From Rhizobium sp. LC145 (GTDB lineage Bacteria > Pseudomonadota > Alphaproteobacteria > Rhizobiales > Rhizobiaceae), in the NCBI RefSeq assembly GCF_001005825.1, contig NZ_LBHV01000010.1, forward strand, positions 124,001-188,000: a stretch of DNA of 64,000 bases. The letters run 5' to 3'. Position 1 is the first letter of the stretch. Every line of letters begins with the position of its first letter. Shown in pieces: positions 1 to 8,311 of the stretch. The position numbers and the translations under genes were made by a program. A model generated the notes under the pieces. The model searched no databases. It saw only the letters and a program-made list of their open reading frames with translations, and was not told the DNA's origin.

Positions 1-510
1 ATTGCGGCCGGTGACGACCACATGGAGATCCGGCCGGCGCTCTGTAAGCGCCGCAACGATCTTGTCGAGATCGAGATAATCATAGCGCAGCGCGATGTTG
101 AGCTCGTCGAGGATGACGAGGCCGATCGTCTCGTCGGCCATCAGGTCGAGTGCCTTTTCCCAGGCCTTTTCCGCAGCGGCGATATCGCGTTTCAGGTCCT
201 GGGTTTCCCAGGTGAAGCCCTCGCCCATCGTGTGCCAGACGACGCGGTCGCCGAAGGTCGCCAAGGCCGGCTGTTCGCCGGTGGACCATGCGCCCTTGAT
301 GAACTGCACCACGCCGACGCGGCGGTTGTTGCCGAGCATGCGCAGCGCCAATCCGAAGGCGGCCGTGGATTTTCCCTTGCCGGGCCCGGTATGGACGATG
401 AGAAGACCCTTTTCCTGGGTCTTCTCCGCCACTTCCTTGTCCTGAACCGCCTTGCGGTTCGCCATCTTGGCGCGGTGGCGCTCGGCTGCGGCCTCGTCGA
501 TTTCCTTCAT
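1..510 (-). CDS. cobO: Cob(I)yrinic acid a,c-diamide adenosyltransferase, 3' end outside window
   Basis: Transfers the 5'-deoxyadenosyl group of ATP to the cobalt of the corrinoid, the adenosylation step of B12 synthesis, in the cytoplasm. The visible 170 residues include the P-loop GPGKGKST after a LLIVHT strand, the FIKGAW and GEGFTWETQD segments and the VILDELN-type Walker B strand, all typical of the CobO/BtuR family (about 200 aa). The ATG at 508-510 overlaps the TGA of cbtA (ATGA), so the two are translationally coupled. The C-terminus lies beyond base 1. It is the last visible gene of a riboswitch-led cbtB-cbtA-cobO unit. Confidence 0.95.
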   Translation of the reverse strand, partial: MKEIDEAAAERHRAKMANRKAVQDKEVAEKTQEKGLLIVHTGPGKGKSTAAFGLALRMLGNNRRVGVVQFIKGAWSTGEQPALATFGDRVVWHTMGEGFTWETQDLKRDIAAAEKAWEKALDLMADETIGLVILDELNIALRYDYLDLDKIVAALTERRPDLHVVVTGRN

Positions 511-1274
511 CGGGATGCGAGCCTTCCGGACGAACCGGCAAAGGCCTCCTCTCCGGCGCGGAACCGCTCACGCAGCAGCCCCGCCGCTACACCCAGCGCC
601 GCCCAGAAGACAAGGTTGGTGGCATAGACGGCATTGACGAAACGGGCATGCAGATCGACCGGTACGACCGTTTCATGGCTCGGCGGCAGCGGTGCACCGA
701 CGAGATGCGGCGCCACCAGAAGAACGATGGCGACAGCTGCCAGAATGGCGGAACGGCTATAGGCCAGAAGTCCGAGCGCAACGGCCGTCGCGAGCGCCGT
801 CGAAATCCACCAGATCTGGCGCGGGCCGAGTTCTGCCGCCGGCATGCCTGGCAGTTCCGGCGGCAGGCCGAGACCCGGCGCGAGGCTCACTGTCAGGAAG
901 CCGGCAATGCCGAACATGAGACCGCTGCGCCAGCCTTTCAGGCCGCCGAGCGCTTCTGCGGCAGCCAGCAGTACGAGACCGAAGCCGATTGCCGAAAGAA
1001 TATTGGCGGCAGCCGTATAGATGAAGCGCTCGAAGCCATCCGCCGGCATCCAGGCCTCGTCGTCATGGTGATGCGCGGCGGCGGGAGCGGCTGTACCGTC
1101 AACCGGAGCAGCTTCATGGCTGTGGCTGTGTCCTGCTTCCTCGCCGCCGGTTTCGAAGGTCTCCGCCTGAAGGATGAGCGGAATGGTGGAGAAGCTCTGC
1201 ATGACGGTGAGGAGGAGCCCGGACAACAGCCCGGCGATCACCGCCGCGAAGACGATGTTACGAAAGAGCGACAT
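507..1274 (-). CDS. cbtA: Cobalt transporter subunit CbtA
   Basis: Membrane component of the CbtAB cobalt uptake system, known from alphaproteobacterial B12 loci. The 255-aa protein has an N-terminal transmembrane segment (about residues 5-25), a periplasmic-type His-rich loop (HSHSHE near residue 49 and AHHHDDE near 67), then four to five hydrophobic segments between about residues 85 and 240. The His clusters fit metal capture. It lies 13 bp after cbtB and overlaps cobO by 4 bp. B12 feedback through the upstream riboswitch is expected. The cobalt specificity is inferred from family and context. Confidence 0.9.
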   Translation of the reverse strand: MSLFRNIVFAAVIAGLLSGLLLTVMQSFSTIPLILQAETFETGGEEAGHSHSHEAAPVDGTAAPAAAHHHDDEAWMPADGFERFIYTAAANILSAIGFGLVLLAAAEALGGLKGWRSGLMFGIAGFLTVSLAPGLGLPPELPGMPAAELGPRQIWWISTALATAVALGLLAYSRSAILAAVAIVLLVAPHLVGAPLPPSHETVVPVDLHARFVNAVYATNLVFWAALGVAAGLLRERFRAGEEAFAGSSGRLASR

Positions 1275-1287
1275 GTTCGGATGCTCC

Positions 1288-1464
1288 TCAGTGGCAGGGA
1301 AAGGCCAGCGAATGGCGGGTGTCGTGCGCGGCGTTGTGGACGACTTCCAGATGCGAGAAGCCGACGAAGCCGACGATGAACAAGCCGAGCAGAGCCGTCA
1401 TGCCGAGGGGAAGGATCTTCGATGCGGAAAGCCCGATCGCCGTCGAAGCGGAGTTCGTAACCAT
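1288..1464 (-). CDS. cbtB: Cobalt transporter subunit CbtB
   Basis: A 58-aa protein with one transmembrane helix (about residues 17-37, rich in L, G, I, V and F) followed by a His-containing tail: SHLEVVHNAAHDTRHS and a final FPCH. This layout of one helix plus a C-terminal metal-ligand tail is characteristic of CbtB. It is the first gene after the leftward cobalamin riboswitch and is followed closely by cbtA, the usual partner. The start is the ATG at 1462-1464. It is easily missed because it is so short. Confidence 0.88.
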   Translation of the reverse strand: MVTNSASTAIGLSASKILPLGMTALLGLFIVGFVGFSHLEVVHNAAHDTRHSLAFPCH

Positions 1465-1514
1465 GTATTCGTCCTTTCGCCCTCCACCCGAGGGCCGTTC
1501 AAGTTCCGTTCGCC

Positions 1515-1690
1515 GAAGGCAGGTCTCCTGGCTCGCGAATCAGACGCCCACATCCGCCTTCCCGGGGAAACCCAGTGGCATTTGGATGGAAGCTTTCCGC
1601 TTACAGTTGCGGGGGCAGCCGCGGGCTCGACGGGTCCCTCCGTCTCACCGCATTCCCTCTCTAGGCCCTTTCGGGCGCCATCGACCGCTC
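1515..1690 (-). ncRNA. Cobalamin riboswitch upstream of cbtB
   Basis: Read leftward, the region shows the hallmarks of the cobalamin aptamer. These are a TGCGGTGAGA-type start near 1655, the strongly conserved GCTGCCCCCGCAACTG core followed by TAAGCGG near 1617-1594, a GCCACTGGG segment near 1572, and the B12 box AGCCAGGAGACCTGCC at 1533-1518. Its end is about 50 bp before the cbtB ATG, so B12 binding probably limits translation or transcription of cbtB-cbtA-cobO. Exact ends are approximate. Confidence 0.93.
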
Positions 1691-1691
1691 C

Positions 1692-1719
1692 ACTATAGCC
1701 GAATTCGGTCCTGCGGCAA
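1692..1719 (-). promoter_or_regulatory. Probable promoter of the cbtB riboswitch transcript
   Basis: Read leftward there is TTGCCG (1719-1714), a 16-bp spacer and TATAGT (1697-1692), a reasonable sigma-70-type promoter placed just before the riboswitch. This is a pattern match only. Confidence 0.45.
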
Positions 1720-1735
1720 TCGCCTTTGCGACGCA

Positions 1736-1764
1736 TTGACATGCGCGGGCGACCGGGCTTACTT
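1736..1764 (+). promoter_or_regulatory. Probable promoter of the rightward riboswitch transcript
   Basis: A consensus TTGACA at 1736-1741 is followed after 17 bp by TTACTT (1759-1764). The -10 is weak, but the position directly before the rightward riboswitch is right. Confidence 0.35.
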
Positions 1765-1772
1765 GGAAGAAG

Positions 1773-1950
1773 ACGGTCCTTTTCCGGCAACGGGGAAGGC
1801 CAAGAGGGAATGCGGTGAGACCTCGAGCAGGGTCAAAGCCGCGGCTGCCCCCGCAACTGTAAGCGGAGAGCCCGGGCCAAAAAGCCACTGGAGAGATCCG
1901 GGAAGGCGGGCCAGACGGCGAAGACCCGCGAGCCAGGAGACCTGCCGTCA
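1773..1950 (+). ncRNA. Cobalamin riboswitch upstream of the cobW-cobN operon
   Basis: The core is the conserved GCTGCCCCCGCAACTG with TAAGCGG following (1843-1865), preceded by TGCGGTGAGA (1811-1820). AAAGCCACTGG follows at 1880-1890, and the B12 box AGCCAGGAGACCTGCC is at 1931-1946. It is followed by about 130 bp of leader before the DUF1636 gene. It should repress the downstream cob genes when adenosylcobalamin is abundant. The switch is back to back with the cbtB switch. Confidence 0.93.
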
Positions 1951-2076
1951 AAGACATCATGCTTCGCCGGGCGGGGTGCTCCGGATCGAGGATTTCGTTC
2001 ACGGCCGAACCGGCGAGAGCCGGCCGAGCCCGCACCCCGACATGTTTTCTGTGGCGGACAGGCGGCGAAGCGACGA

Positions 2077-2475
2077 ATGATGACTGACGAGCAGTCCAGA
2101 ACCGAACCGGACGTGACGATCTTCGTGTGCACCAATTGCCGCGACGAGCAGGATGCTGATGTTCGTCCGGGTATTGCCCTGATTACGGCGCTTCGCGAGG
2201 CGGCCGCCGGCAAGCCGCTGGCGGTCAAGCCGGTGACCTGCCTCGCAAATTGCCAGAAGAGCCCGAGCGCCGCCTTCAATCACCGCACCGGCTGGTCCTA
2301 CGTCTTCGGACATCTCTCGCTCGAAAATGTCGAAGACATCGTCACCGGAGCGATGATGCTGGCCGAGGACGAACGCGGCTTCCTTCCCCTTCGCGGACGA
2401 CCCGCCTGCCTGCGCGGCAACGGCATGTCGGCCCGCATCCCACCCTTTCATCACCACGAGGACATGCCAACATGA
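2077..2475 (+). CDS. DUF1636 metal-binding protein, ferredoxin-like
   Basis: A 132-aa protein of the DUF1636 family, often found beside cobW in alphaproteobacterial B12 loci. A CTNC motif (about residues 20-23) and a second pair in TCLANC (about residues 56-61) fit a thioredoxin-like [2Fe-2S] or metal site. A HHHED stretch sits close to the C-terminus. The start may be either of two adjacent ATGs (2077 or 2080). The stop overlaps the cobW ATG (ATGA). The family has no proven reaction. A role in cobalt handling or redox support for corrin synthesis is inference from context. Confidence 0.8.
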   Translation: MMTDEQSRTEPDVTIFVCTNCRDEQDADVRPGIALITALREAAAGKPLAVKPVTCLANCQKSPSAAFNHRTGWSYVFGHLSLENVEDIVTGAMMLAEDERGFLPLRGRPACLRGNGMSARIPPFHHHEDMPT

Positions 2476-3521
2476 GCGTCAGCTTCGCCACCACGTTCGA
2501 TAGGGTTCCCTGCACCGTCGTTACCGGTTTCCTGGGCGCCGGCAAGACCACCCTGATCCGGAACCTGATCGAGAAGCTCGACGGCAAGCGGCTGGCGATC
2601 ATCGTCAACGAGTTCGGCGACGTCGGCATCGACGGCGAGGTGCTGAAAGGCTGCGGCATCGAAAGCTGCCCGGAAGATAATATCATCGAACTCGCGAATG
2701 GCTGCATCTGCTGCACAGTGGCCGATGATTTCGTGCCGGCGATCGACCAGATTCTCTCCCGTGAACCGCGCGTCGACCATATTCTCATCGAGACCTCCGG
2801 TCTTGCTCTGCCCAAGCCGCTCGTTCAGGCCTTCCAGTGGCCGGACGTCAAGGCACGCGTGACGGTGGACGGCGTGATCGCCGTCGTGGATGGCGTGGCC
2901 CTGGCGGAGGGCCGCGTCGCCGACGACCACGTGGCGCTCGAAGCGCAGCGCCAAGCGGACGGTTCGATCGATCATGACGATCCGGTGGAAGAAGTCTTCG
3001 AAGATCAGGTCGCCTGCGCCGACATGATCGTGCTGACCAAGACGGATCTTCTCGACCAGGCCAGCCTGGCGGCGGCCAAGGGACGGGTCCAGGCGCACTT
3101 GCCGCGAGCGGTCAAGATCGTGCCTGCTGCCAACGGTGCCGTCGATCCGAGCGTGCTGATCGGTCTCGGCCTGGCGGTGGAGGATGACATCGAGAACCGC
3201 AAGACCCATCATGACGACGAGCTCGACCATGACCACGACGACTTCGACAGCTTCGTCGTCGACCTGGCAGCCGTGACGGATCCGGAAGCGCTGGCTGCGC
3301 GCATTTCCGCAACAGCTGAGGCCGAGAACGTATTGCGCATAAAAGGCTTCGTAGAGGTCGCGAACAAGCCGATGCGCCTGCAGGTTCAGGCGGTAGGATC
3401 GCGCGTGAACCACTATTTCGACCGGGCCTGGGCGCCCGGCGAAGCGCGGCAGAGCCGCCTCGTCGTGATCGGCGAGAAAGGCATCGACCGCGCCGCGATC
3501 GAGAGGATGCTGGCTGCTTAA
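2472..3521 (+). CDS. cobW: Cobalamin biosynthesis GTPase CobW
   Basis: A G3E-family P-loop GTPase thought to deliver cobalt to the corrin chelatase. The ATG at 2472 overlaps the upstream stop, giving 349 aa. Features are the P-loop GFLGAGKTT (about residues 17-25), the metal-binding CICC motif (about residue 79), a TKTDLL guanine-specificity motif, and a His/Asp-rich metal loop (HHDDELDHDHDD) before the C-terminal CobW domain. It lies immediately upstream of cobN, the chelatase large subunit, as in other rhizobia. Confidence 0.95.
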   Translation: MSVSFATTFDRVPCTVVTGFLGAGKTTLIRNLIEKLDGKRLAIIVNEFGDVGIDGEVLKGCGIESCPEDNIIELANGCICCTVADDFVPAIDQILSREPRVDHILIETSGLALPKPLVQAFQWPDVKARVTVDGVIAVVDGVALAEGRVADDHVALEAQRQADGSIDHDDPVEEVFEDQVACADMIVLTKTDLLDQASLAAAKGRVQAHLPRAVKIVPAANGAVDPSVLIGLGLAVEDDIENRKTHHDDELDHDHDDFDSFVVDLAAVTDPEALAARISATAEAENVLRIKGFVEVANKPMRLQVQAVGSRVNHYFDRAWAPGEARQSRLVVIGEKGIDRAAIERMLAA

Positions 3522-3539
3522 AGTAGCCCTGAGGAAAGG

Positions 3540-6500
3540 ATGCATATACTCGCCACCACATCGTCGTCGCTCGACGACCTGATAGAGCCGGTCGATCTCA
3601 ACCAGTCGCCGGCCGATGTGGTGGTGCTGTCCTTTTCCGGCAGCGACCTGAACGGCATTGCCGCGGCATGGGACTCGGCGCTAAGCGGCAGAGAATCCCC
3701 CTCTGGCCTGCCGGCCATCTCCCCCACAAGGGGGGAGAATACTTGTGTCATGGCCTCGGCCCCCACTGAAGGTGAGTGTGGCAGAGAAAGCCCCTCCCCC
3801 TTGTGGGGAGGGGTTGGGGAGGGGACTTCTTCCGACAGTGGTGAGGCATCGCCTTCTCTGCGTCTCACCAACCTATCCGACCTACGCCATCCCATGTCCG
3901 TCGATCTCTGGGCGGAGAAGACGGCGGCACATGCCAAGGTCATTCTCGTACGCATCCTCGGCGGTTATGACCGCTGGTCCTATGGTGTCGAGGAGCTTTC
4001 GCGTCTGGCAAGGCGCAGAAAGATTGCGCTGGTTCTGCTGCCCGGCGAGTGCAGCATCCGCGACGAGCGGCTTGCTACCGCCTCCACGGTGCCGGAAGAG
4101 GAGCTTGCCGCGATTCTCGCCTGTTTCCGCGAGGGCGGACCGGACAATATGCGGCTTCTCGCTCGGCGTTTGACGAGGCTTGCGAAAGGTGAGACGCAGG
4201 CGCTGCCGCAGGCAGCGCCGATGCCGAAAGCGGGTTTCTACAGACCGGGCCACGGCATCGTGGGCGCCGAAGCACTGCTTTCCGGCTTTGCGTCCGAAGC
4301 ACCGCGCCTGCCGATCCTGTTCTATCGCTCCATGCTGCTCGCCGGTGATGCGGCTCCGATCGATGCATTATTCGATGCCCTGGTGTCGCGCGGCTTTGCT
4401 CCGATGCCGATCTTCGTCAGCGGCTTGAAGGATGAAGATGCCATTGCCTTTGTCGAAGAGGCGATCTTGAACTTCAAGCCCGAGGCGGTTCTGACCACCA
4501 CAGCCTTTGCAAGCGGTACCGACGACAAGGGTGAAACGGTCTTCGACCGAACCGGCGTTCCGGTATTCCAGATCGTCGTTGCCACGACCCGGCGGGAAGG
4601 CTGGGCGGAAGGACGCCGCGGTTTGAACCCGGCCGATCTCGCCATGCATGTGGTCCTGCCCGAGCTCGACGGGCGCATCCTGGCCGGCGCGATCTCGTTC
4701 AAGGCCGGGGAGGCCTCGGCAAACCTGGTCAACCGCCCGGAACCCGACCGGGTCGAGCATGTCGCGGATCGCATCGCCGCCTTCCTGCGGCTGAAGACGA
4801 CATCGCGCGCGGAGCGTCGGATCGTCATCCTGATGCCGGATTATCCGAACGCACCCGGACGAACCGGCTATGCCGTCGGCCTCGACGTGCCGCAAAGCGT
4901 ACTCGGTATGTTGAAAGAGCTTTCCAAAGCCGGCTATTCGGTTTCCGATATCCCCGGCGCGGCGAGGGAGCTGCTTGACCAACTTGAAGCGAAATCCACT
5001 CGCTTCCCGCTTTCTTCCTACCGCCCTGTGCCGGCTGCGAATGCCGCCTGGGGCTTGCCGGAAGACGACGAGGATCTCGAGAACGGCGTCTATCGCTTCC
5101 GTGCCGCGACCTTCGGCAATATCACGGTGGCGCTGGCGCCGGATCGCGGCCGCAATGCTGACCGGCGCGCCGATTACCACAGCCCCGATCTGCCGCCGCG
5201 CCACGCCCTGATCGCCTTCGGCCAATGGATGCGGGATGCGCTCGGCGCCCACGCGATCGTCCATGTCGGGGCTCATGGCACGCTGGAATGGCTGCCGGGC
5301 AAGACGGTGGCGCTTTCGAAGGATTGCTTTCCGGAAATCGTCACCGGCGGTCTGCCGGTCATCTATCCCTTCATCGTTTCTAATCCCGGTGAGGCGGCCG
5401 TCGCCAAGCGGCGCATCTCCGCCGTCACCATCGGCCATTTGCCGCCGGTTCTTGTCGGAGCCGGCCTCTCGGAAGAACAGAAGAAGCTCGAACTGTTGGT
5501 GGACGAATATGCCCAGGCCGATGGTCTAGACCGCCGCCGCCGTGACCGGCTGGCAAAGCTGATCGTGGAGACCGCCGGCGATACGGGGCTGGCCTCGGAA
5601 GCCGGCGTTTCCCGCGATGACGATCCGGACACGGCGCTCAGCCGTATCGACGCCTTCCTTTGCGATCTCAAGGATTTCGCCATCAAGGACGGCCAGCATG
5701 TATTCGGTGAGGTCGCGCCGGGAGATGATGATCCGCTGCGCATAAAAAGCGCTGAAACCGAACGGCAGGCGCTGATCGACGCTCTCGACGGAAAGCATAT
5801 CCGTCCCGGCCCCTCCGGGGCTCCGGCACGAGGACGTCTGGACGTCATGCCGACGGGCCGCAATCTTTTCGCCAGCGACCCGCGCACGCTGCCGACTCCG
5901 ACCGCCTTCGAGCTCGGCAAACGCGCAGCCGATGAAATCCTTCGCCGTTACCTCCAGGACCACGGCGATTGGCCGAAAAGCCTCGTCTTCGATCTCTGGG
6001 GCAGCGCCTCTCTCAGAAGCGGCGGCGAGGAAGTGGCGCAGGTGCTCGCCCTGATGGGGGCGAAACCGGTGCAGGACATGGCAACCGGCCGCGTCACCGG
6101 TATCGAGGTCCTGCCTCCCGCCCAGCTCGGGCGGCCCCGGGTCGACGTTAGTTTGAGGATTTCCGGCCTTTTCCGCGACATGTTCCCGGCGCTGATTGCA
6201 CTGCTGGATACCGCCATGCGGGCGATCGCTGCTCGCGAGGAAGCGCCGGGCGATAATCCGCTGGGCGAAGAGGCGCAAAGGCTGGGGCATGTGCCACCCC
6301 GCATCTTCGGTTCGGCACCCGGCACCTATGGTTCCGGCATTGAGGAAAAGCTCGCCGACGGCACGTGGGGCGAGCGGGAAGAGCTCGGACGCATCTATCT
6401 GGATGCCGCGAGCCATGCCTTCAGCGGTGCGGAGGGCGAGGCGACCCACGTGCCCGGTCGATTTGCAGATCGCATCGGAACCGCCGACCTCCTGGTCCAT

Positions 6501-7001
6501 ACCGGTGATGATCCCGGCCGCGATCTCCTGGACGGCTCGGCGGATGTCGCCTTCATCGGCGGATTTTCGGCGGCTGTCGCGGCCCTCGGCGGCAAGGCGG
6601 ACGTGATCGCGCTCGATACGACCGATCCGCAGAAGCCGAAGGCGCGCTCGATTTCCGAAGCCGTGACACGCGTGGTGCGGGCCCGCGCCGTCAATCCACG
6701 TTTCATCGCCGGCCAGATGCGACACGGCCCGCGCGGTGCGGCCGAACTGGTCGAGAGCGTCGACCGGTTGATCGGCTTTGCAGAAACGACCCATGCGATA
6801 CCGCAATCGCTGATCGAGGCGACCTACGACGCCTATATAGGTGACGAAGTAGTTCGTGATTTCCTGCTGGCGCAGAACCCGGAGGGCGCGCGCTACATGG
6901 CTGAGCGTTTTCGTTCGGCCCTGCGCCGTGGTCTCTGGCATCCCCGCCGCAATGCGATCGATGCGGAACTTGAAATGCTGATCGGGGAGAAGGCGGCATG
7001 A
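3540..7001 (+). CDS. cobN: Cobaltochelatase subunit CobN with an in-frame repeat insertion
   Basis: Large subunit of the ATP-dependent aerobic cobaltochelatase, which inserts Co2+ into hydrogenobyrinic acid a,c-diamide together with CobS and CobT (not in this window). The protein is 1153 aa. The N-terminus and the LRHPMSVDLWAEKTAAHAK segment match the family, as do HVGAHGTLEWLPGK and the C-terminal AERFRSALRRGLWHPRRNA region. Residues about 49-104 do not belong to the family: they are encoded by a palindromic repeat (see 3686-3836) that keeps the frame open. The stop overlaps the cobG ATG. Whether the insertion lowers activity cannot be read from sequence. Confidence 0.95.
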   Translation: MHILATTSSSLDDLIEPVDLNQSPADVVVLSFSGSDLNGIAAAWDSALSGRESPSGLPAISPTRGENTCVMASAPTEGECGRESPSPLWGGVGEGTSSDSGEASPSLRLTNLSDLRHPMSVDLWAEKTAAHAKVILVRILGGYDRWSYGVEELSRLARRRKIALVLLPGECSIRDERLATASTVPEEELAAILACFREGGPDNMRLLARRLTRLAKGETQALPQAAPMPKAGFYRPGHGIVGAEALLSGFASEAPRLPILFYRSMLLAGDAAPIDALFDALVSRGFAPMPIFVSGLKDEDAIAFVEEAILNFKPEAVLTTTAFASGTDDKGETVFDRTGVPVFQIVVATTRREGWAEGRRGLNPADLAMHVVLPELDGRILAGAISFKAGEASANLVNRPEPDRVEHVADRIAAFLRLKTTSRAERRIVILMPDYPNAPGRTGYAVGLDVPQSVLGMLKELSKAGYSVSDIPGAARELLDQLEAKSTRFPLSSYRPVPAANAAWGLPEDDEDLENGVYRFRAATFGNITVALAPDRGRNADRRADYHSPDLPPRHALIAFGQWMRDALGAHAIVHVGAHGTLEWLPGKTVALSKDCFPEIVTGGLPVIYPFIVSNPGEAAVAKRRISAVTIGHLPPVLVGAGLSEEQKKLELLVDEYAQADGLDRRRRDRLAKLIVETAGDTGLASEAGVSRDDDPDTALSRIDAFLCDLKDFAIKDGQHVFGEVAPGDDDPLRIKSAETERQALIDALDGKHIRPGPSGAPARGRLDVMPTGRNLFASDPRTLPTPTAFELGKRAADEILRRYLQDHGDWPKSLVFDLWGSASLRSGGEEVAQVLALMGAKPVQDMATGRVTGIEVLPPAQLGRPRVDVSLRISGLFRDMFPALIALLDTAMRAIAAREEAPGDNPLGEEAQRLGHVPPRIFGSAPGTYGSGIEEKLADGTWGEREELGRIYLDAASHAFSGAEGEATHVPGRFADRIGTADLLVHTGDDPGRDLLDGSADVAFIGGFSAAVAALGGKADVIALDTTDPQKPKARSISEAVTRVVRARAVNPRFIAGQMRHGPRGAAELVESVDRLIGFAETTHAIPQSLIEATYDAYIGDEVVRDFLLAQNPEGARYMAERFRSALRRGLWHPRRNAIDAELEMLIGEKAA
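3686..3836. repeat. Rhizobial-type palindromic repeat inserted in cobN
   Basis: Several hairpin-forming palindromes lie inside the cobN frame: TGGCC/GGCCA (3704-3717), CTCCCCC/GGGGGAG (3719-3737) and a perfect 9-bp CCCCTCCCC/GGGGAGGGG stem (3791-3813). GGCAGAGAA occurs at 3686 and again at 3780, so two related units seem to sit in tandem. Repeats of this look are common between genes in Rhizobiaceae. Finding them in a coding frame is unusual. The encoded peptide is rich in S, P, G and E and is probably a disordered surface loop. Confidence 0.8.
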
Positions 7002-8311
7002 CAGCCCTTTCTTTCGACCGGTTCACGCTGGATATGCGGCGCGGCGCTTGTCCCGCTCTTTCCGCGCCGATGATGACGGGAGACGGGCTGCTTGCGCGAG
7101 TGCCGCTAACCGATGCGATCACGCCTCAACAACTGGCTGAGCTGTGCCGTCTTGCCCGTCGGCACGGCAACGGAATTGTCGATGTTTCCGCCCGTGGAAA
7201 CCTGCAGGTCCGAGGGCTGACGAAAGCTTCCGCACCTGTGCTTGAAGCCGATATACGCGCGCTCGGCCTGCCTTTGCGCGAAGGGCTTGCTGTGGAAATC
7301 CCGCCTTTGGCGGGTATGGACCCGACCGAAATAGCCGACCCCCGACCCATAGCGGAAGCGATCAGGGAAGGCGCGCGCGACATCCAAGGGCTGGCCCCGA
7401 AAATGTCCGTGGTGGTCGATGGCGGCGGGCAATTGCGCCTCTCCTCGCTGCTTGCGGATATCCGCTTGGTCGCGGCCGCGATGGATGGAGACATCCGTTG
7501 GAAGCTCCTGCTTGGTGGCACGGAGGCAACGGGACGCGTGTTTGGCGATTTCCGTGAAACGGAGGCGGTCGCTGCCACGCTCGGCCTGCTTCGCAGGCTT
7601 GCGGCCCTGGGCACGTCTGCGCGAGGGCGTAATCTGGCTGATAACCTGCCCATGAACTCTGGCATCGAGGCTAGTGCGCCGCCCTTCCGTCTGTTTCCGC
7701 TTTCGGATGATCTCTGGACCGTTGGCATCGGTCCTGCATTCGGGCAGGCAAGCGCCGAGGACTTGATGGGGCTCTGTGAAGAAGCCATGCGGCTTGGGGT
7801 GAATTCCGTAAAGCCCGCGCTCGACCATTCGCTGCTGTTCTTTGGGCTCAGGGCAGCTTGCGAAGCGCTGGCGGCGTACGCCGGGAACGGCGGCTTCATC
7901 GTCTCTCCAGCCGATTCTCGGAGCCATATCGCCGTCTGCTCCGGGCGTCCTGCCTGCCGTTCGGCGAGCTTTGCCACGCACGACGTCGCGGCCACGGCCG
8001 CCGCCGAATGCGCCGGTCTGTTCGACGGCTCGTTCCGGCTGCATGTGAGCGGATGCGCCAAGGGATGCGCCCACCCTCAACCGACGGCGCTCTCGCTCTC
8101 GGGTGCCGCCGCCGGCTTTTCCTTCATCGCTGACGGAAAAGCGGGCGATCGGCCCTTTGCTTCCGTCACATTTGCCGATACCAACGCCGCGCTGCGCCGC
8201 ATCGCCGACCTTGTTCGGGCCGAACGGCAAGGCGACGAAAATTCCGCCGCATGCCTTGCCCGCCTGGGGCCTGCAAGGCTTTCCGCGGCTGTTACGTCAG
8301 GACGACCATGA
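6998..8311 (+). CDS. cobG: Precorrin-3B synthase CobG
   Basis: An Fe-S/haem monooxygenase of the sulfite/nitrite reductase fold that uses O2 to make precorrin-3B, the step defining the aerobic B12 route. The 437-aa protein begins with the ferredoxin-like half domain (RRGACPAL, then GLLARVPL) and contains DVSARGNLQVRGL, a typical siroheme-reductase-type motif. Four C-terminal cysteines for [4Fe-4S] are seen in CSGRPAC and SGCAKGCAHP. It overlaps cobN and cobH by ATGA junctions, so the operon is tightly coupled. Confidence 0.95.
   Translation: MTALSFDRFTLDMRRGACPALSAPMMTGDGLLARVPLTDAITPQQLAELCRLARRHGNGIVDVSARGNLQVRGLTKASAPVLEADIRALGLPLREGLAVEIPPLAGMDPTEIADPRPIAEAIREGARDIQGLAPKMSVVVDGGGQLRLSSLLADIRLVAAAMDGDIRWKLLLGGTEATGRVFGDFRETEAVAATLGLLRRLAALGTSARGRNLADNLPMNSGIEASAPPFRLFPLSDDLWTVGIGPAFGQASAEDLMGLCEEAMRLGVNSVKPALDHSLLFFGLRAACEALAAYAGNGGFIVSPADSRSHIAVCSGRPACRSASFATHDVAATAAAECAGLFDGSFRLHVSGCAKGCAHPQPTALSLSGAAAGFSFIADGKAGDRPFASVTFADTNAALRRIADLVRAERQGDENSAACLARLGPARLSAAVTSGRP

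Noticed and set aside
22..627. Long rightward open frame opposite cobO
   Set aside because: High G+C content opens antisense frames. The leftward protein has the complete CobO motifs, the rightward one has none.
5526..6941. 471-codon antisense frame within cobN
   Set aside because: It is the complement of a well-conserved CobN region and lacks a domain or ribosome site.
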